Below, piece by piece: positions 35,700 to 46,146 of a DNA stretch of 64,000 nt. The DNA lies in the NCBI GenBank assembly GCA_963760935.1, contig CAVXFB010000007.1, forward strand, positions 372,001-436,000. The letters run 5' to 3'. The notes under the pieces were generated by a model, which saw nothing but the letters and a program-made list of their open reading frames with translations, had not been told where the DNA came from and searched no databases. This DNA is from CAVXFB01 sp963760935. Lineage in GTDB: Bacteria; Planctomycetota; Planctomycetia; Pirellulales; Thermoguttaceae. The position numbers and the translations under genes are program-made. The stretch's first letter is position 1; each line of letters opens with the position of its first letter.

Positions 35700-38600
35700 A
35701 TGATTTGTCGATTCGTTGCATTGAACGTTGCGTGCGCGTGTTTGCTGCTGAACATGGTCGCGGCCGGCAATTGTGAGGACAACCCAACGGTAGCGCTGCC
35801 GGTCGTCCAGAAGCTGCAACAGTGGCTCCATGGGCCGGTGCAGGTGAGGGTTCGTAATGAGGCTAGCGGTGCAGTGAGCGCGCTTGAATCGAAATTAACG
35901 CCTATATCCACGGAATTGTCGCCGACCCAGCATACGTTGGACACATTGGGGCTCTCTGTCACCGAACAATTCTTGCCGACCGAACGTGGGATGGCTTGGG
36001 ATCTGAGGTTCTCTGGGCAGGGACCACGTGCAGGGCATGAAGTGACCATCGAGTTGCCGTTGCTGACTGAGCAGCAGCAGATATTCACGCCCAGCGAGCG
36101 GGGCATTATGGCTTTGGCGGCGTATCCGACATTCGCACCGGCGGCCTATGCGAAGAACGCTTACGGCGACGGACGGTGCTACATGTTGCCGTTGGTTTCG
36201 GTGTTCGATCCACATGCCGACACAGCGGTGACCATTGCACTGCCTGCCGATTCCAATACGCCGCACCTGCAAATTGACTGGCAAAACGCGAAGACGCTTC
36301 GGTTGCGGCTAGGGCATCGAGGGATGGGCGCTGGTAAGCCGTCCTCAATTCGGTTGTTGTTCTATACGCATCCCGCCGATTATCGCGCGGCGATCCGGAT
36401 GTACAGTGACGACTTTCCGCGTTACTTTCGCCCCGCATTGCCGCGTGGGCCATACGAGGGCGCCTTTTGGTATCACCACATTCACAACCATCCCGATTTT
36501 GAGGAAATGGCCCGGCAAAATGTGCGTTACATTTGGACCAGCTTCTGGTTCACACATCTTGGCGAATACTTGCCCGATTCGCCGCAATGGGCCCCCTACA
36601 CATATTCCAAGTGGTGGTCACTCAAAGAACGCATGAGCGACGACCGAATCAACGCGTTCATCCGCGAGATGCACGACCAGAAGATCGGGGTGTTTGCGTA
36701 CTTTAACGTGACTGAATATGGCGGGTCGGGTGGACAAAGCGGGGATACGGAAACGGCGGCCCGTATTCTTCGCGAACGGTTTGCCAACGCTCTGATAAAG
36801 GACGCCGACGGCCAGCCGATTCCAACTTGGGAGGGCGCACTGGGGATGAACGCTCGTCGCGACTGTTCGCTCTTTCCAGCCTTGGCAGAGCAGGTCCGCC
36901 GGCATATAGCACGGCTACCGCAACTCGATGGATTCGCCATCGACCGGCTCGATTGGGCCAGCATTATCGACTATGGCCACGATGACGGATTGACAATGAT
37001 CGGGAAGCGGCCTGCACAAAACATGGCCGGTCCGGTGGCGGAAGCTGTTGAGGAGGTGTGTCGCCAGGCCCATGCCGTTGGCTGGCGTGTTTATGTCAAT
37101 AAGTATTTTCGAGTCGAGGTTCTCCGCGACGTTGACGGTTATTGCGATGAAAGCGACCATGTGCGAGGGCTGCACTATGTTTCTGCATTTAGGCCGGGAT
37201 CGGCATGGAACCACCAGAAGCCGTATGATGGAGACCTATTGCAGTTTGAGGCCCAATTGAAACGGCGGCTGCAATTCGCGGTGTTTCCGCAGATGATCGC
37301 CCATCAGTTTCCGATCTCGCAACAATCCCCCAATTCAAACGCGGCCGACCTGTTGGAACTGTATGCGCCGCTGTTTTCTACGCTCGACGGCAAAGAGCAG
37401 GTGCTGCTGCCGCATTGCGTAAGTGCGTCTGGAGCAAACGACGTGAACCTATTTGTGAATCGGGCCGGCAACTTTGTAGCGCCGGTGACTTCGCGCGTGC
37501 GATTTCTGTCGCGCCGCACGGCAGCCGTCGAACCGGTCCTGCTACGTCTCCGAGTGCCAAACGCCACCAACTTGGCTTGGGCCTACGTCGTTTCTGCCGA
37601 TGGGCCCCCGTACTGGGCGACAGTACAGCATGCTTCCGACATAGTGGAAGTCAAGTTCGACCGGCACGGCACCTCCTCGATGATCATCGTGGGCCGCGGC
37701 GTACGGCCGTTGCTACCCTCTATCGACGCGAACCGGTTGCAGAGCGTACGGGATCGACTATTTCCAGCACCTGACTCAACTGCCGCCGATACCGGAACTC
37801 GGCCGGCCCTTAACGGGATTCAGTCGGCCACACTGTTTGTGAACGGCGTGAATCTTGGCGAACGGGGTACGGTGTCGGTTGTTGTCGATGGCAAGCCGCT
37901 GGGGGTTCTTAAGGATGGCGCCAACGGCTTCCCACTTCAACTCACCGAGGAAAAGCAATTGCCAGCCAATCTGCCGCGCATTCATTTGGCGGCCGCTGAC
38001 GAAGAAGCGTGGTTTGTGGCCGAACACGCAAAACTATATATCACACTGGCCGGCGGGAAACGCTACTGTGTCGCCACATGGACGCCTAATGACGCCGTAA
38101 CCTCCGCGGATGGCATCAATTCTACGATACTGCCGCTTGTCTGGCGGCCGGTCGAAGAGGTTGCGCGACCGGCGATGCGTTTTGACCGCCGTGATACTTC
38201 CGTAGGCGGCCAATGGAAGGGGAAGTTCGGCCGGCAAGCGGTTTGGATTCCAAAAATCAGTAATGCCCGGCCACAACACGGTTATCAATTGCAGACGCTT
38301 GGCGGTTCGTTTACGTGGCAGGATCCCACGGACGATCCTCGCGCCCTCGAATTGCCGCCTGAGAAGGGATCTCGACGTCTCGCCACTTGTTGGAATGGTT
38401 CGAATGATGTTTCTTTCGCGGTCACTCCGCCCAATCAAAAGCCATACCGTTTGACTGTATATTTGCTGGACTTTGACCACAACGGCCGAGCTGTGGAAGC
38501 CCAAGTTTCCGACGAGATCTCGCCGGCGAATGTCCAGACTGTTTCACGGGAAGAGACTAACCGCGGCGTGTACCTGACTTGGACCATTAACGGCAAAGTT

Positions 38601-38708
38601 AAGCTCGCGTTCCGGAAAACTGCCGGCGCCAACGTTGCGGTCTCGGGAGTGTTCATTGACCCGGCGGATACCAATCCGGCAAAAACATCGACCAGCTCCC
38701 CTCGCTGA
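35700..38708 (+). CDS. Large secreted glycoside-hydrolase-like protein
   Basis: A 1002-residue protein with a signal peptide (MICRFVALNVACACLLLNMV, then AAGNC). A beta-rich N-terminal half leads to a TIM-barrel-like core: GAFWYHHIHNHPDF, IGVFAYFNVTEYGG, and DGFAIDRLDWASIIDYGHDDG with acidic residues where a retaining glycosidase would have them. The C-terminal 350 residues are beta domains likely to bind carbohydrate or form accessory folds. I cannot assign a numbered family; DUF6259-like barrels and endo-alpha-GalNAcase relatives are possibilities. SD GGAG lies upstream of ATG. It begins the plus-strand half of the sugar locus. Confidence 0.65.
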   Translation: MICRFVALNVACACLLLNMVAAGNCEDNPTVALPVVQKLQQWLHGPVQVRVRNEASGAVSALESKLTPISTELSPTQHTLDTLGLSVTEQFLPTERGMAWDLRFSGQGPRAGHEVTIELPLLTEQQQIFTPSERGIMALAAYPTFAPAAYAKNAYGDGRCYMLPLVSVFDPHADTAVTIALPADSNTPHLQIDWQNAKTLRLRLGHRGMGAGKPSSIRLLFYTHPADYRAAIRMYSDDFPRYFRPALPRGPYEGAFWYHHIHNHPDFEEMARQNVRYIWTSFWFTHLGEYLPDSPQWAPYTYSKWWSLKERMSDDRINAFIREMHDQKIGVFAYFNVTEYGGSGGQSGDTETAARILRERFANALIKDADGQPIPTWEGALGMNARRDCSLFPALAEQVRRHIARLPQLDGFAIDRLDWASIIDYGHDDGLTMIGKRPAQNMAGPVAEAVEEVCRQAHAVGWRVYVNKYFRVEVLRDVDGYCDESDHVRGLHYVSAFRPGSAWNHQKPYDGDLLQFEAQLKRRLQFAVFPQMIAHQFPISQQSPNSNAADLLELYAPLFSTLDGKEQVLLPHCVSASGANDVNLFVNRAGNFVAPVTSRVRFLSRRTAAVEPVLLRLRVPNATNLAWAYVVSADGPPYWATVQHASDIVEVKFDRHGTSSMIIVGRGVRPLLPSIDANRLQSVRDRLFPAPDSTAADTGTRPALNGIQSATLFVNGVNLGERGTVSVVVDGKPLGVLKDGANGFPLQLTEEKQLPANLPRIHLAAADEEAWFVAEHAKLYITLAGGKRYCVATWTPNDAVTSADGINSTILPLVWRPVEEVARPAMRFDRRDTSVGGQWKGKFGRQAVWIPKISNARPQHGYQLQTLGGSFTWQDPTDDPRALELPPEKGSRRLATCWNGSNDVSFAVTPPNQKPYRLTVYLLDFDHNGRAVEAQVSDEISPANVQTVSREETNRGVYLTWTINGKVKLAFRKTAGANVAVSGVFIDPADTNPAKTSTSSPR

Positions 38709-38742
38709 AACGAACGCCAACACCGTGATCCAGGCGGGAATC
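38704..38742. repeat. 39-bp fragment of an SSS symporter gene
   Basis: 37 of 39 bases match 34264-34302 inside the symporter gene (encoding, on the minus strand, IPAWIT.LAFVSA). It starts within the last codons of the preceding gene. A stray piece of a paralogous symporter at this junction indicates a past rearrangement. Confidence 0.8.
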
Positions 38743-38811
38743 AAGAATTGGTCGCCCAGATGCCAATATCTGCACGGTTGCCGATCCACGTGCAAAGGAG
38801 AATCAACGCCA

Positions 38812-41220
38812 ATGAGCAGAATCACACGACGCACCGGCATTGCGTTTACTACCATCCTGCTGCTGGTGCCACTGGCTGCCTCGCACGCCGCCGACGCGCA
38901 ACCGCTGTGGAACACAAACGTCAGCGTTGACTTTAATTTGAAGACTGGCACGTACAGCGTGGCCATGGCGGCTCGCAATGCGCCCGCCATCCGCAACGCG
39001 TACGCGACGGTCGAAGGTTGGTCGTCCACCGATGCTGGCTATCGGCGCCGGATTGCCAAGCAGACCGATGAACGACTAGTCGTCGAATGCGCCCGACCGG
39101 ATGCGCCGACGTTGTTGTTGGAGTTTACGCTGCATCCCGCGTTTGTCGAGTTGCGGACCGGGTTGAAGAACACGACGGCAAAACCAGTCCGCATCAAGAC
39201 GATGCGGCCGCTCACCGGTGGCATTGTGTTTCCGGGCGAGAACTGGACAGACGTGCGCACACTGGACGCGCCATCCGGCGCCAACCAGCCGCGTGTCGCC
39301 ACGAGCGCAGTCCGCAGCAGCGCCAATAATCTGCTGCTCACGTTCAAGCAATCGGGCATCCGTCGATCGTTGGTGCTGGGCGCACTCAAGACCGCTGACT
39401 TCACCAAGTGGGCGCACTTCCTGGCCGGGAGCAAAGCAGGTGTGGAAGCCTATGACCCCATTGGCAAACTGGTGGATCCAGGTGAAACCTATCTGCCGGC
39501 GGACAGTTTCTATGTGGATGCCGGGACGGCCAATCCGTTTGAGGCACTGGAGAAATACGGGCGTGCCTTGCGTCAGGCGACCGGCGCGACCAGGCTGAAC
39601 CCGTATGATTTCCCCACGGTCTGTGCCTGGTACACCGGCGTCTGGCAATTCCCCGGAGCACAAAATCACCCTGAAAAATCCAAGTACCAAATTAACACGA
39701 GCACCGGCATGGTTAGCGAAGCCGAAGCGATCAGGAAATCCGGTTTCCTGAATTATTCCCGTGCCGCCGTCCGCCTCGTGCCTGACTCTTATACCGAATA
39801 TAATCCGCAGGGTTGGTGGGACAATGCGCACTGGCAGAAACACGGTTACTACACCGCCCCGTACGAAACCTCCGCGAAACTGGGCCGCGCGATGCACGCG
39901 ACCGGCTGCCTCGCATTCACCTACATCCAGCCCTACATTCAGCCGCCGCCGTACAAACACGTTATGTCTCGTGATTTTCGCGAAGCCCACCGGGACTGGA
40001 TACACAACAAGGACCTGACAAGTTTCTATAACCTCGACTACTCCCTGCCGGCGGTGCAGGAGTACATACAGTCGCGTTTTGGGGCGTTGCGCGCGAACAT
40101 TGACGGGTTGATGGTGGACTATGCCGACGAGTTGTGGCAGTCCCTTCTGTACGGACGTTCTCCCGACCGTCGTCTGGCAGTGACCACCTACGAAAACATT
40201 TCCGCCGGCGACAAGCCGGCCCCGCCGGCTCTTGCCGATCCCAAGATGACCGCAACCGCCTTCTACCGGATGTTCTTCCGTTGCGTGAAGGACGGACTCG
40301 GCCCAGATTCGTGGCTGCATGAACGTAATATCGAGCAACCCAACAACGACCTGACCCTTGGAATCGTTGACTCGCAGAGAACCTCGCCTGACGACAAGTC
40401 GGTGTCGCCTGACCTGATTTCCCGCAGCACCCTGCGCTGGTACAAGAATCGGGTGGTGCTTGCCTACGACATGGACGGAAAGGATCTGACCGGCGCTTGG
40501 AAGATCAAAGGTTGGAACAGTTCGGACGCGGACGGCCGCCGCATGATGCTGACCATGGCGTATGTCGCCGCCAGCCGCCTGCTGTTGGCCAACTCCTTCC
40601 GCGATATTCCGCCGGAAGCAATCTCCGACCTCGCCCGCACCTTCCCGTACCCGACCGAACCGCGCAGTGCCCGCCCCGTGGACGCATTCACACACCAGGG
40701 CTGGCCGCGCGTTTACGACTTCGCCGTCACCCCCGACTGGCATCAGGTCACGCTCTTCAACAATACCCGTCCCACCCGCGCAGAAACCATTGCCGTTCCG
40801 CTGGCCGGAGACCCCGCTGACGGCGCGCTCGGCCTCGACCCACACCAAGAGTATTACGCCTATGATTTCTGGAACGACCGCTTCGTCGGCAAGCTCAAGG
40901 GCACAGACACGCTACAACAGACACTCCGTCCCGGCGAAGCCCGGATGCTTTCCATCCGCAAAGTCGAGCGGCACCCGCAAGTCCTCTCCACCAACCGGCA
41001 CATCATGCAAGGCTACCTCGATTTGTTAGGAGTGACGTGGCGCAACCACCGTCTGGTCGGCAAGGCGAAAGTTGTCGCGGGCGAGCCGTACAAGATTATC
41101 ATCGCCCTCAACGGCCGCCAGCCAGAAGACTTGAAACCGAGCGCCGATGGCCGGCTTACCGTGCTGCCGCTCGAAAGCCCAAGAACCGAAACCGTCGAAT
41201 GGAGCGTGAACTTCAAATGA
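38812..41220 (+). CDS. Secreted GH36-like alpha-galactosidase-type glycosidase
   Basis: An 802-residue secreted protein (signal peptide MSRITRRTGIAFTTILLLVP, cleavage about after ASHA). A beta-sandwich first third is followed by a barrel: DFPTVCAWYTGVW, CLAFTYIQPYIQPP, IDGLMVDYADELW (candidate nucleophile Asp) and DLTLGIVDSQRTSPD (candidate acid/base region). The C-terminal end is an all-beta domain. The domain order and the MVDYADE motif suggest the GH36/GH31-like clan D group, but the family is uncertain. ATG 38812 has AAAGGAG 11 bases upstream; the longer frame begins inside the previous gene. Confidence 0.65.
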   Translation: MSRITRRTGIAFTTILLLVPLAASHAADAQPLWNTNVSVDFNLKTGTYSVAMAARNAPAIRNAYATVEGWSSTDAGYRRRIAKQTDERLVVECARPDAPTLLLEFTLHPAFVELRTGLKNTTAKPVRIKTMRPLTGGIVFPGENWTDVRTLDAPSGANQPRVATSAVRSSANNLLLTFKQSGIRRSLVLGALKTADFTKWAHFLAGSKAGVEAYDPIGKLVDPGETYLPADSFYVDAGTANPFEALEKYGRALRQATGATRLNPYDFPTVCAWYTGVWQFPGAQNHPEKSKYQINTSTGMVSEAEAIRKSGFLNYSRAAVRLVPDSYTEYNPQGWWDNAHWQKHGYYTAPYETSAKLGRAMHATGCLAFTYIQPYIQPPPYKHVMSRDFREAHRDWIHNKDLTSFYNLDYSLPAVQEYIQSRFGALRANIDGLMVDYADELWQSLLYGRSPDRRLAVTTYENISAGDKPAPPALADPKMTATAFYRMFFRCVKDGLGPDSWLHERNIEQPNNDLTLGIVDSQRTSPDDKSVSPDLISRSTLRWYKNRVVLAYDMDGKDLTGAWKIKGWNSSDADGRRMMLTMAYVAASRLLLANSFRDIPPEAISDLARTFPYPTEPRSARPVDAFTHQGWPRVYDFAVTPDWHQVTLFNNTRPTRAETIAVPLAGDPADGALGLDPHQEYYAYDFWNDRFVGKLKGTDTLQQTLRPGEARMLSIRKVERHPQVLSTNRHIMQGYLDLLGVTWRNHRLVGKAKVVAGEPYKIIIALNGRQPEDLKPSADGRLTVLPLESPRTETVEWSVNFK

Positions 41221-41340
41221 AGGCAATGTGGTTGAAGCATGTATGTCTCGGCTGTTGGCGGCAGGAACGAGGGGCGCGGCCGCCAACGCAGAGCTTACCA
41301 CGGTATTCATGTTTGGCACTCATTGAGAAGGAGATATGTG

Positions 41341-42660
41341 ATGGGTTTCAATTATTCCGTTGCCCGCCGCGAGTTCCTAAGAATGGGGGCGGCAGCAGCC
41401 GCCGGCATGGTTTTGCCCGCCGCCGGCCGGGCCGCTCCGGACGACGACAGGCCCATCCGCATCGGCTGCGTCGGCGTGGGCAGACGCGGGACGGGGCTTT
41501 TGGAGGTATTGTTGTCCCTGGAAGGCGTCGAAATACCCGCGGTGTGCGACATCGACGCCGGCGCCGCGGCCCGAGCGCAGGACATTGTCGCGCGGTCGAA
41601 ACGTGCTAAGCCCGAACTCTATACCCGCGGTGATGAAGACTACAAGCGACTCATGGACCGCAAGGATCTGGACGCCGTGCTCGTGGTGACGCCTTGGCAG
41701 TGGCACACTCCGATGGCCGTATCGGCGATGAAGGCCGGCAAGTATGCGGCCGTAGAAGTGCCTTGCGCGATTACCCTGGAACAGTGTTGGGACCTGGTCA
41801 AAACGCACGAGGCCACCGGCGTGCCCTGCATGATGCTCGAGAACTGGAGCTTCCGCCGCGACAACCTGGCCGTGCTCAATATGATCCGCAAAGGCCTCTT
41901 CGGCGAGATCGTTCATTGTCACTGTGCCCACTCGCACAACTGCATCCACGAATGGTACTTCGACGCCGCCGGCCAACCGCGATGGGGCGGCGACCAACTG
42001 TTGAAACGCAATGCCGACCAATATCCTACGCACAGCCTTGGGCCGGTCTTGAGCTGGATGGACATTAACTGCGGCGACCGTTTCGACTATCTCGTATCGA
42101 TGGCCACTCGTTCGTTGGGAATTAAGGATCAACTCGAACGAAGGTACGGCAAGGATCATCCCGCGGCCAAGCTCCCGTACCTCCAAGGCGACGTCGTCAC
42201 CACGATGGTCAAGACGGTCAAAGGAAACACGATCGTCATTGCGATGGACATGCAACTTCCCCGGCCCTATGACAACCGCTGGCAGATTCAAGGCACGCGC
42301 GGGCTGTACAATGAGCAACGCAACTCCGTATTCATCGCCGATGTCGACGGGAAGCCCGAACGGTGGGAACCTTTCCTGCCCTACCAGGCGAGGTTCGAAC
42401 ATTCGCTATGGAAAGACTTGCCTCCGAAATCAATTGAGCAGGGACATAGCGGGACCGATGTCATCGAGTTGGCGGAGTTCGTCCGCGCGGTCCGTGCCAA
42501 GACACAGACGCCGATTGACGTCTACGATTCGGTCGTGATGAGTGTTGTTTTCCCCCTCTCGGAGCAATCGATTGCGGCCGGAAGCGCGCCGGTGAAATGT
42601 CCCGACTTCACCAGTGGCAAATGGGAAATCACCAAACCGAAATTCGCCGTGGAACAATGA
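41341..42660 (+). CDS. Gfo/Idh/MocA oxidoreductase, GH109-type
   Basis: A 439-residue protein with a twin-arginine export signal (ARREFLRMGAAAAAGMVLPA). The NAD-binding fold follows (IRIGCVGVGRRGTGLL), then VEVPCAITLEQCW. The catalytic half carries HNCIHEWYFD and QYPTHSLGPVLSWMDINCGDRFDYLVSM, closely like GH109 alpha-N-acetylgalactosaminidases, which cleave through a transient NAD-dependent oxidation. AAGGAG precedes ATG 41341. It follows two secreted glycosidase-like genes in the same direction, which together suggest breakdown of a GalNAc- or galactose-containing glycan. Substrate is inferred only from family. Confidence 0.8.
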   Translation: MGFNYSVARREFLRMGAAAAAGMVLPAAGRAAPDDDRPIRIGCVGVGRRGTGLLEVLLSLEGVEIPAVCDIDAGAAARAQDIVARSKRAKPELYTRGDEDYKRLMDRKDLDAVLVVTPWQWHTPMAVSAMKAGKYAAVEVPCAITLEQCWDLVKTHEATGVPCMMLENWSFRRDNLAVLNMIRKGLFGEIVHCHCAHSHNCIHEWYFDAAGQPRWGGDQLLKRNADQYPTHSLGPVLSWMDINCGDRFDYLVSMATRSLGIKDQLERRYGKDHPAAKLPYLQGDVVTTMVKTVKGNTIVIAMDMQLPRPYDNRWQIQGTRGLYNEQRNSVFIADVDGKPERWEPFLPYQARFEHSLWKDLPPKSIEQGHSGTDVIELAEFVRAVRAKTQTPIDVYDSVVMSVVFPLSEQSIAAGSAPVKCPDFTSGKWEITKPKFAVEQ

Positions 42661-42685
42661 ACGACTCTGTCGCATGGAAGTGACA

Positions 42686-43732
42686 ATGACGCCGCGTGAG
42701 CGCTGGCTGGCCCTCTTGAATCGTAAGTCGCCCGACCATATCGTCACCGATTATCAGGCCACCGAGAAAGTCACCGACCGTTTGCGCCGCGAACTTGGCT
42801 GCCCCGACGACGCGTCGCTGTATCGAAAACTCCACATCGACGCCCGCCGCACGGTCGAGCCGGTCTGGCATCGGCCGCCCGACCTCGCTGCGGGGGCCGA
42901 CATGTAGGGCATCGTCTATCGCTCGATCTCGTACGGCTCAGGCGCTACCTCGAGCCGGAGACTCAGCCGTTGGCCCATGCGGATAGCGTTGCGGATATCC
43001 ACGCGCCATCGCTGGCCGTCGTGCGACGAGTTTGATTATGCCGTCGTGACGCGCACCATCGCACAGGATGACGGTTACCGACCGATCTATGCCGGCTGCT
43101 ACGAACCGTTCTTGTTGTACGGCTATCTGCGCGGCTTGCAGACATCAATGGAGGATTTGGCGATTCGGCCCGAAATTGCCGATGCCATTCTCGGTCATAT
43201 TTTCGATTTCTATCACGAACATCACCGCCACATCTTCGAAGCCGGCTGGAGACGGATCGATTTGACCTATGTCGCCGAAGACCTGGGCTCACAGACCGGC
43301 CCGCTGATAAGCCTAGCCATGTATCGGCGATTCCTCTTGCCAAACCAGATCAAGATGGCTGACTTGGCCCGCTCTTACGGCGTCCACGTGATGTATCACA
43401 CTGATGGGGCCGCGAGGGCTTTCCTGCCCGACCTGGTCGATCGCGTCGGCATCGAAATACTCAATCCGATCCAGTGGCGCTGTCCCGGCATGGAGCGGGA
43501 GCGGTTGGTGGTCGACTTCGGCGGGCGGATCATCTTCCACGGCTCGATCGACAATCAACAGACGCTGCCCTTTGGCACGGTGGACGAAGTGATCCGCGAA
43601 GTGCGTGAGAGTGTCGAGATCTACCGCGGCGCACGCTGGATTTGCGGTCCCTGCCACAACGTCCAGCCGATCAGCCCCACAGCCAACATCGTGGCGATGT
43701 ACGAGGCCATCCACGAGTGCGGGGCCGGGTAG
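42686..43732 (+). pseudogene. Second uroporphyrinogen-decarboxylase-like gene, decayed
   Basis: It starts MTPRERWLALLNRKSPDHIV 25 bases after the GH109-type gene. At 42905-42907 a TAG replaces the Trp of DMWGIVYR. Two indels between about 42950 and 43020 shift the frame before HRWPSCDEFDY, after which the protein reads well: TYVAEDLGSQTGP, YHTDGAARAFLPDLVD, IEILNPIQWRC and GPCHNVQP. All three lesions would have to be sequencing errors for the gene to work, so it is probably dead. It is related to but distinct from the gene at 31278. Confidence 0.85.
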
Positions 43733-43740
43733 TTAGGGGT

Positions 43741-44050
43741 CGGTAGAGCAACGGCGTGGGGATATTGGATCGTCACCCAACATGTCCGCAAAAGGCTCCG
43801 CCGGTGGTTGTGCCGGAAGCACAAGGTGCAGACGGGAGAGGCCATCACGCGCTATCCCGACAAACATCTGCACCGTGAGTTAGGACTTGTTCGACTCTTC
43901 TTGCGCGACCGCAACGTTCCGTGGGCGAAAGCATGAGTCCTTGTCCGAAAGCCGGATGCGGGAAATCTGCACGTCCGGTTTGATGAGCGGGAGGTGGAAA
44001 CGGAGCATGGTGTGGCTAGTGAGGCACCGGCAGACGAAAGGGCCGGGAAC
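43741..44050 (+). pseudogene. 3' remnant of a different group II intron
   Basis: Codons to the TGA at 43934-43936 read RKRLRRWLCRKHKVQ, YPDKHLHRELGLVRL and NVPWAKA, the usual C-terminus of ltrA-type maturases. They are followed by intron-RNA-like sequence: AGCCGGATGCGGGAAATCTG pairing with GTCCGGTT as a domain V-like hairpin, then a branch-helix-like segment. The reverse-transcriptase core and 5' intron are gone. It is not close to the two class C introns. Confidence 0.7.
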
Positions 44051-44106
44051 CGATAGGCCACACCTAAACCACCGCGCCACCTCTCGACCCTACCCGTTTT
44101 CTCGCA

Positions 44107-44355
44107 TCACGCCGCCGTTTCTTCCCGATGCAGCCTCGGCCGGTTCACTTGCGGAATGGGTGGCAACGCCTCAACGACGGCCGCTTGATCGCTGAAACCC
44201 CCGTTCAGCACCGTATGGACGTTCATCGTAAGATTGATGTCAGAGTGGCGGGCGAGCGAGCCATCTTCGGCGTTACGCCAGCCCGGGACAGGTTGGTGAT
44301 GAACGTCTTTCGCAGAGAATGGAAGTCCGCGACGTGCCCTTCCGCATCGGTATAA
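44107..44355 (-). pseudogene. Decayed 3' end of tyrosine integrase
   Basis: About 245 bp match the 3' end of the intact integrase at 46147-46392 (LPPIPQVNRPRLHREETAA and ARHSDINLTMNV). The copy has a frameshift upstream of SLARHSD, and the catalytic Tyr region reads NVHTVLN instead of NVYTMLN, so it could not act. It lies in the same orientation as the intact gene, on the other side of ilvD. Confidence 0.85.
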
Positions 44356-44357
44356 TG

Positions 44358-44407
44358 TAAACACCGGTTGAAAAGCGTGACGCGGGACAGTTATCAACCG
44401 GCGTTTA
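44358..44407. repeat. 14-bp inverted repeat before ilvD
   Basis: TAAACACCGGTTGA (44358-44371) and TCAACCGGCGTTTA (44394-44407) pair at 13 of 14 positions across 22 bases. It starts exactly where the integrase similarity ends. It may be a recombination core, an operator or a structured leader. Confidence 0.6.
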
Positions 44408-44463
44408 CGCGGGTATCATGGTGCGCTTTTGTTATCCGAATGCAGTCTTGTTTGATCGACACC

Positions 44464-46137
<1,674 letters not shown>

Positions 46138-46146
46138 TTGTCACGC

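Noticed and set aside
39076..40848. A 590-codon minus-strand frame opposite the GH36-like gene
   Set aside because: It is rich in Arg, Val, His and Gly as expected for antisense of a high-GC gene; the plus-strand protein has a signal peptide and recognisable motifs.
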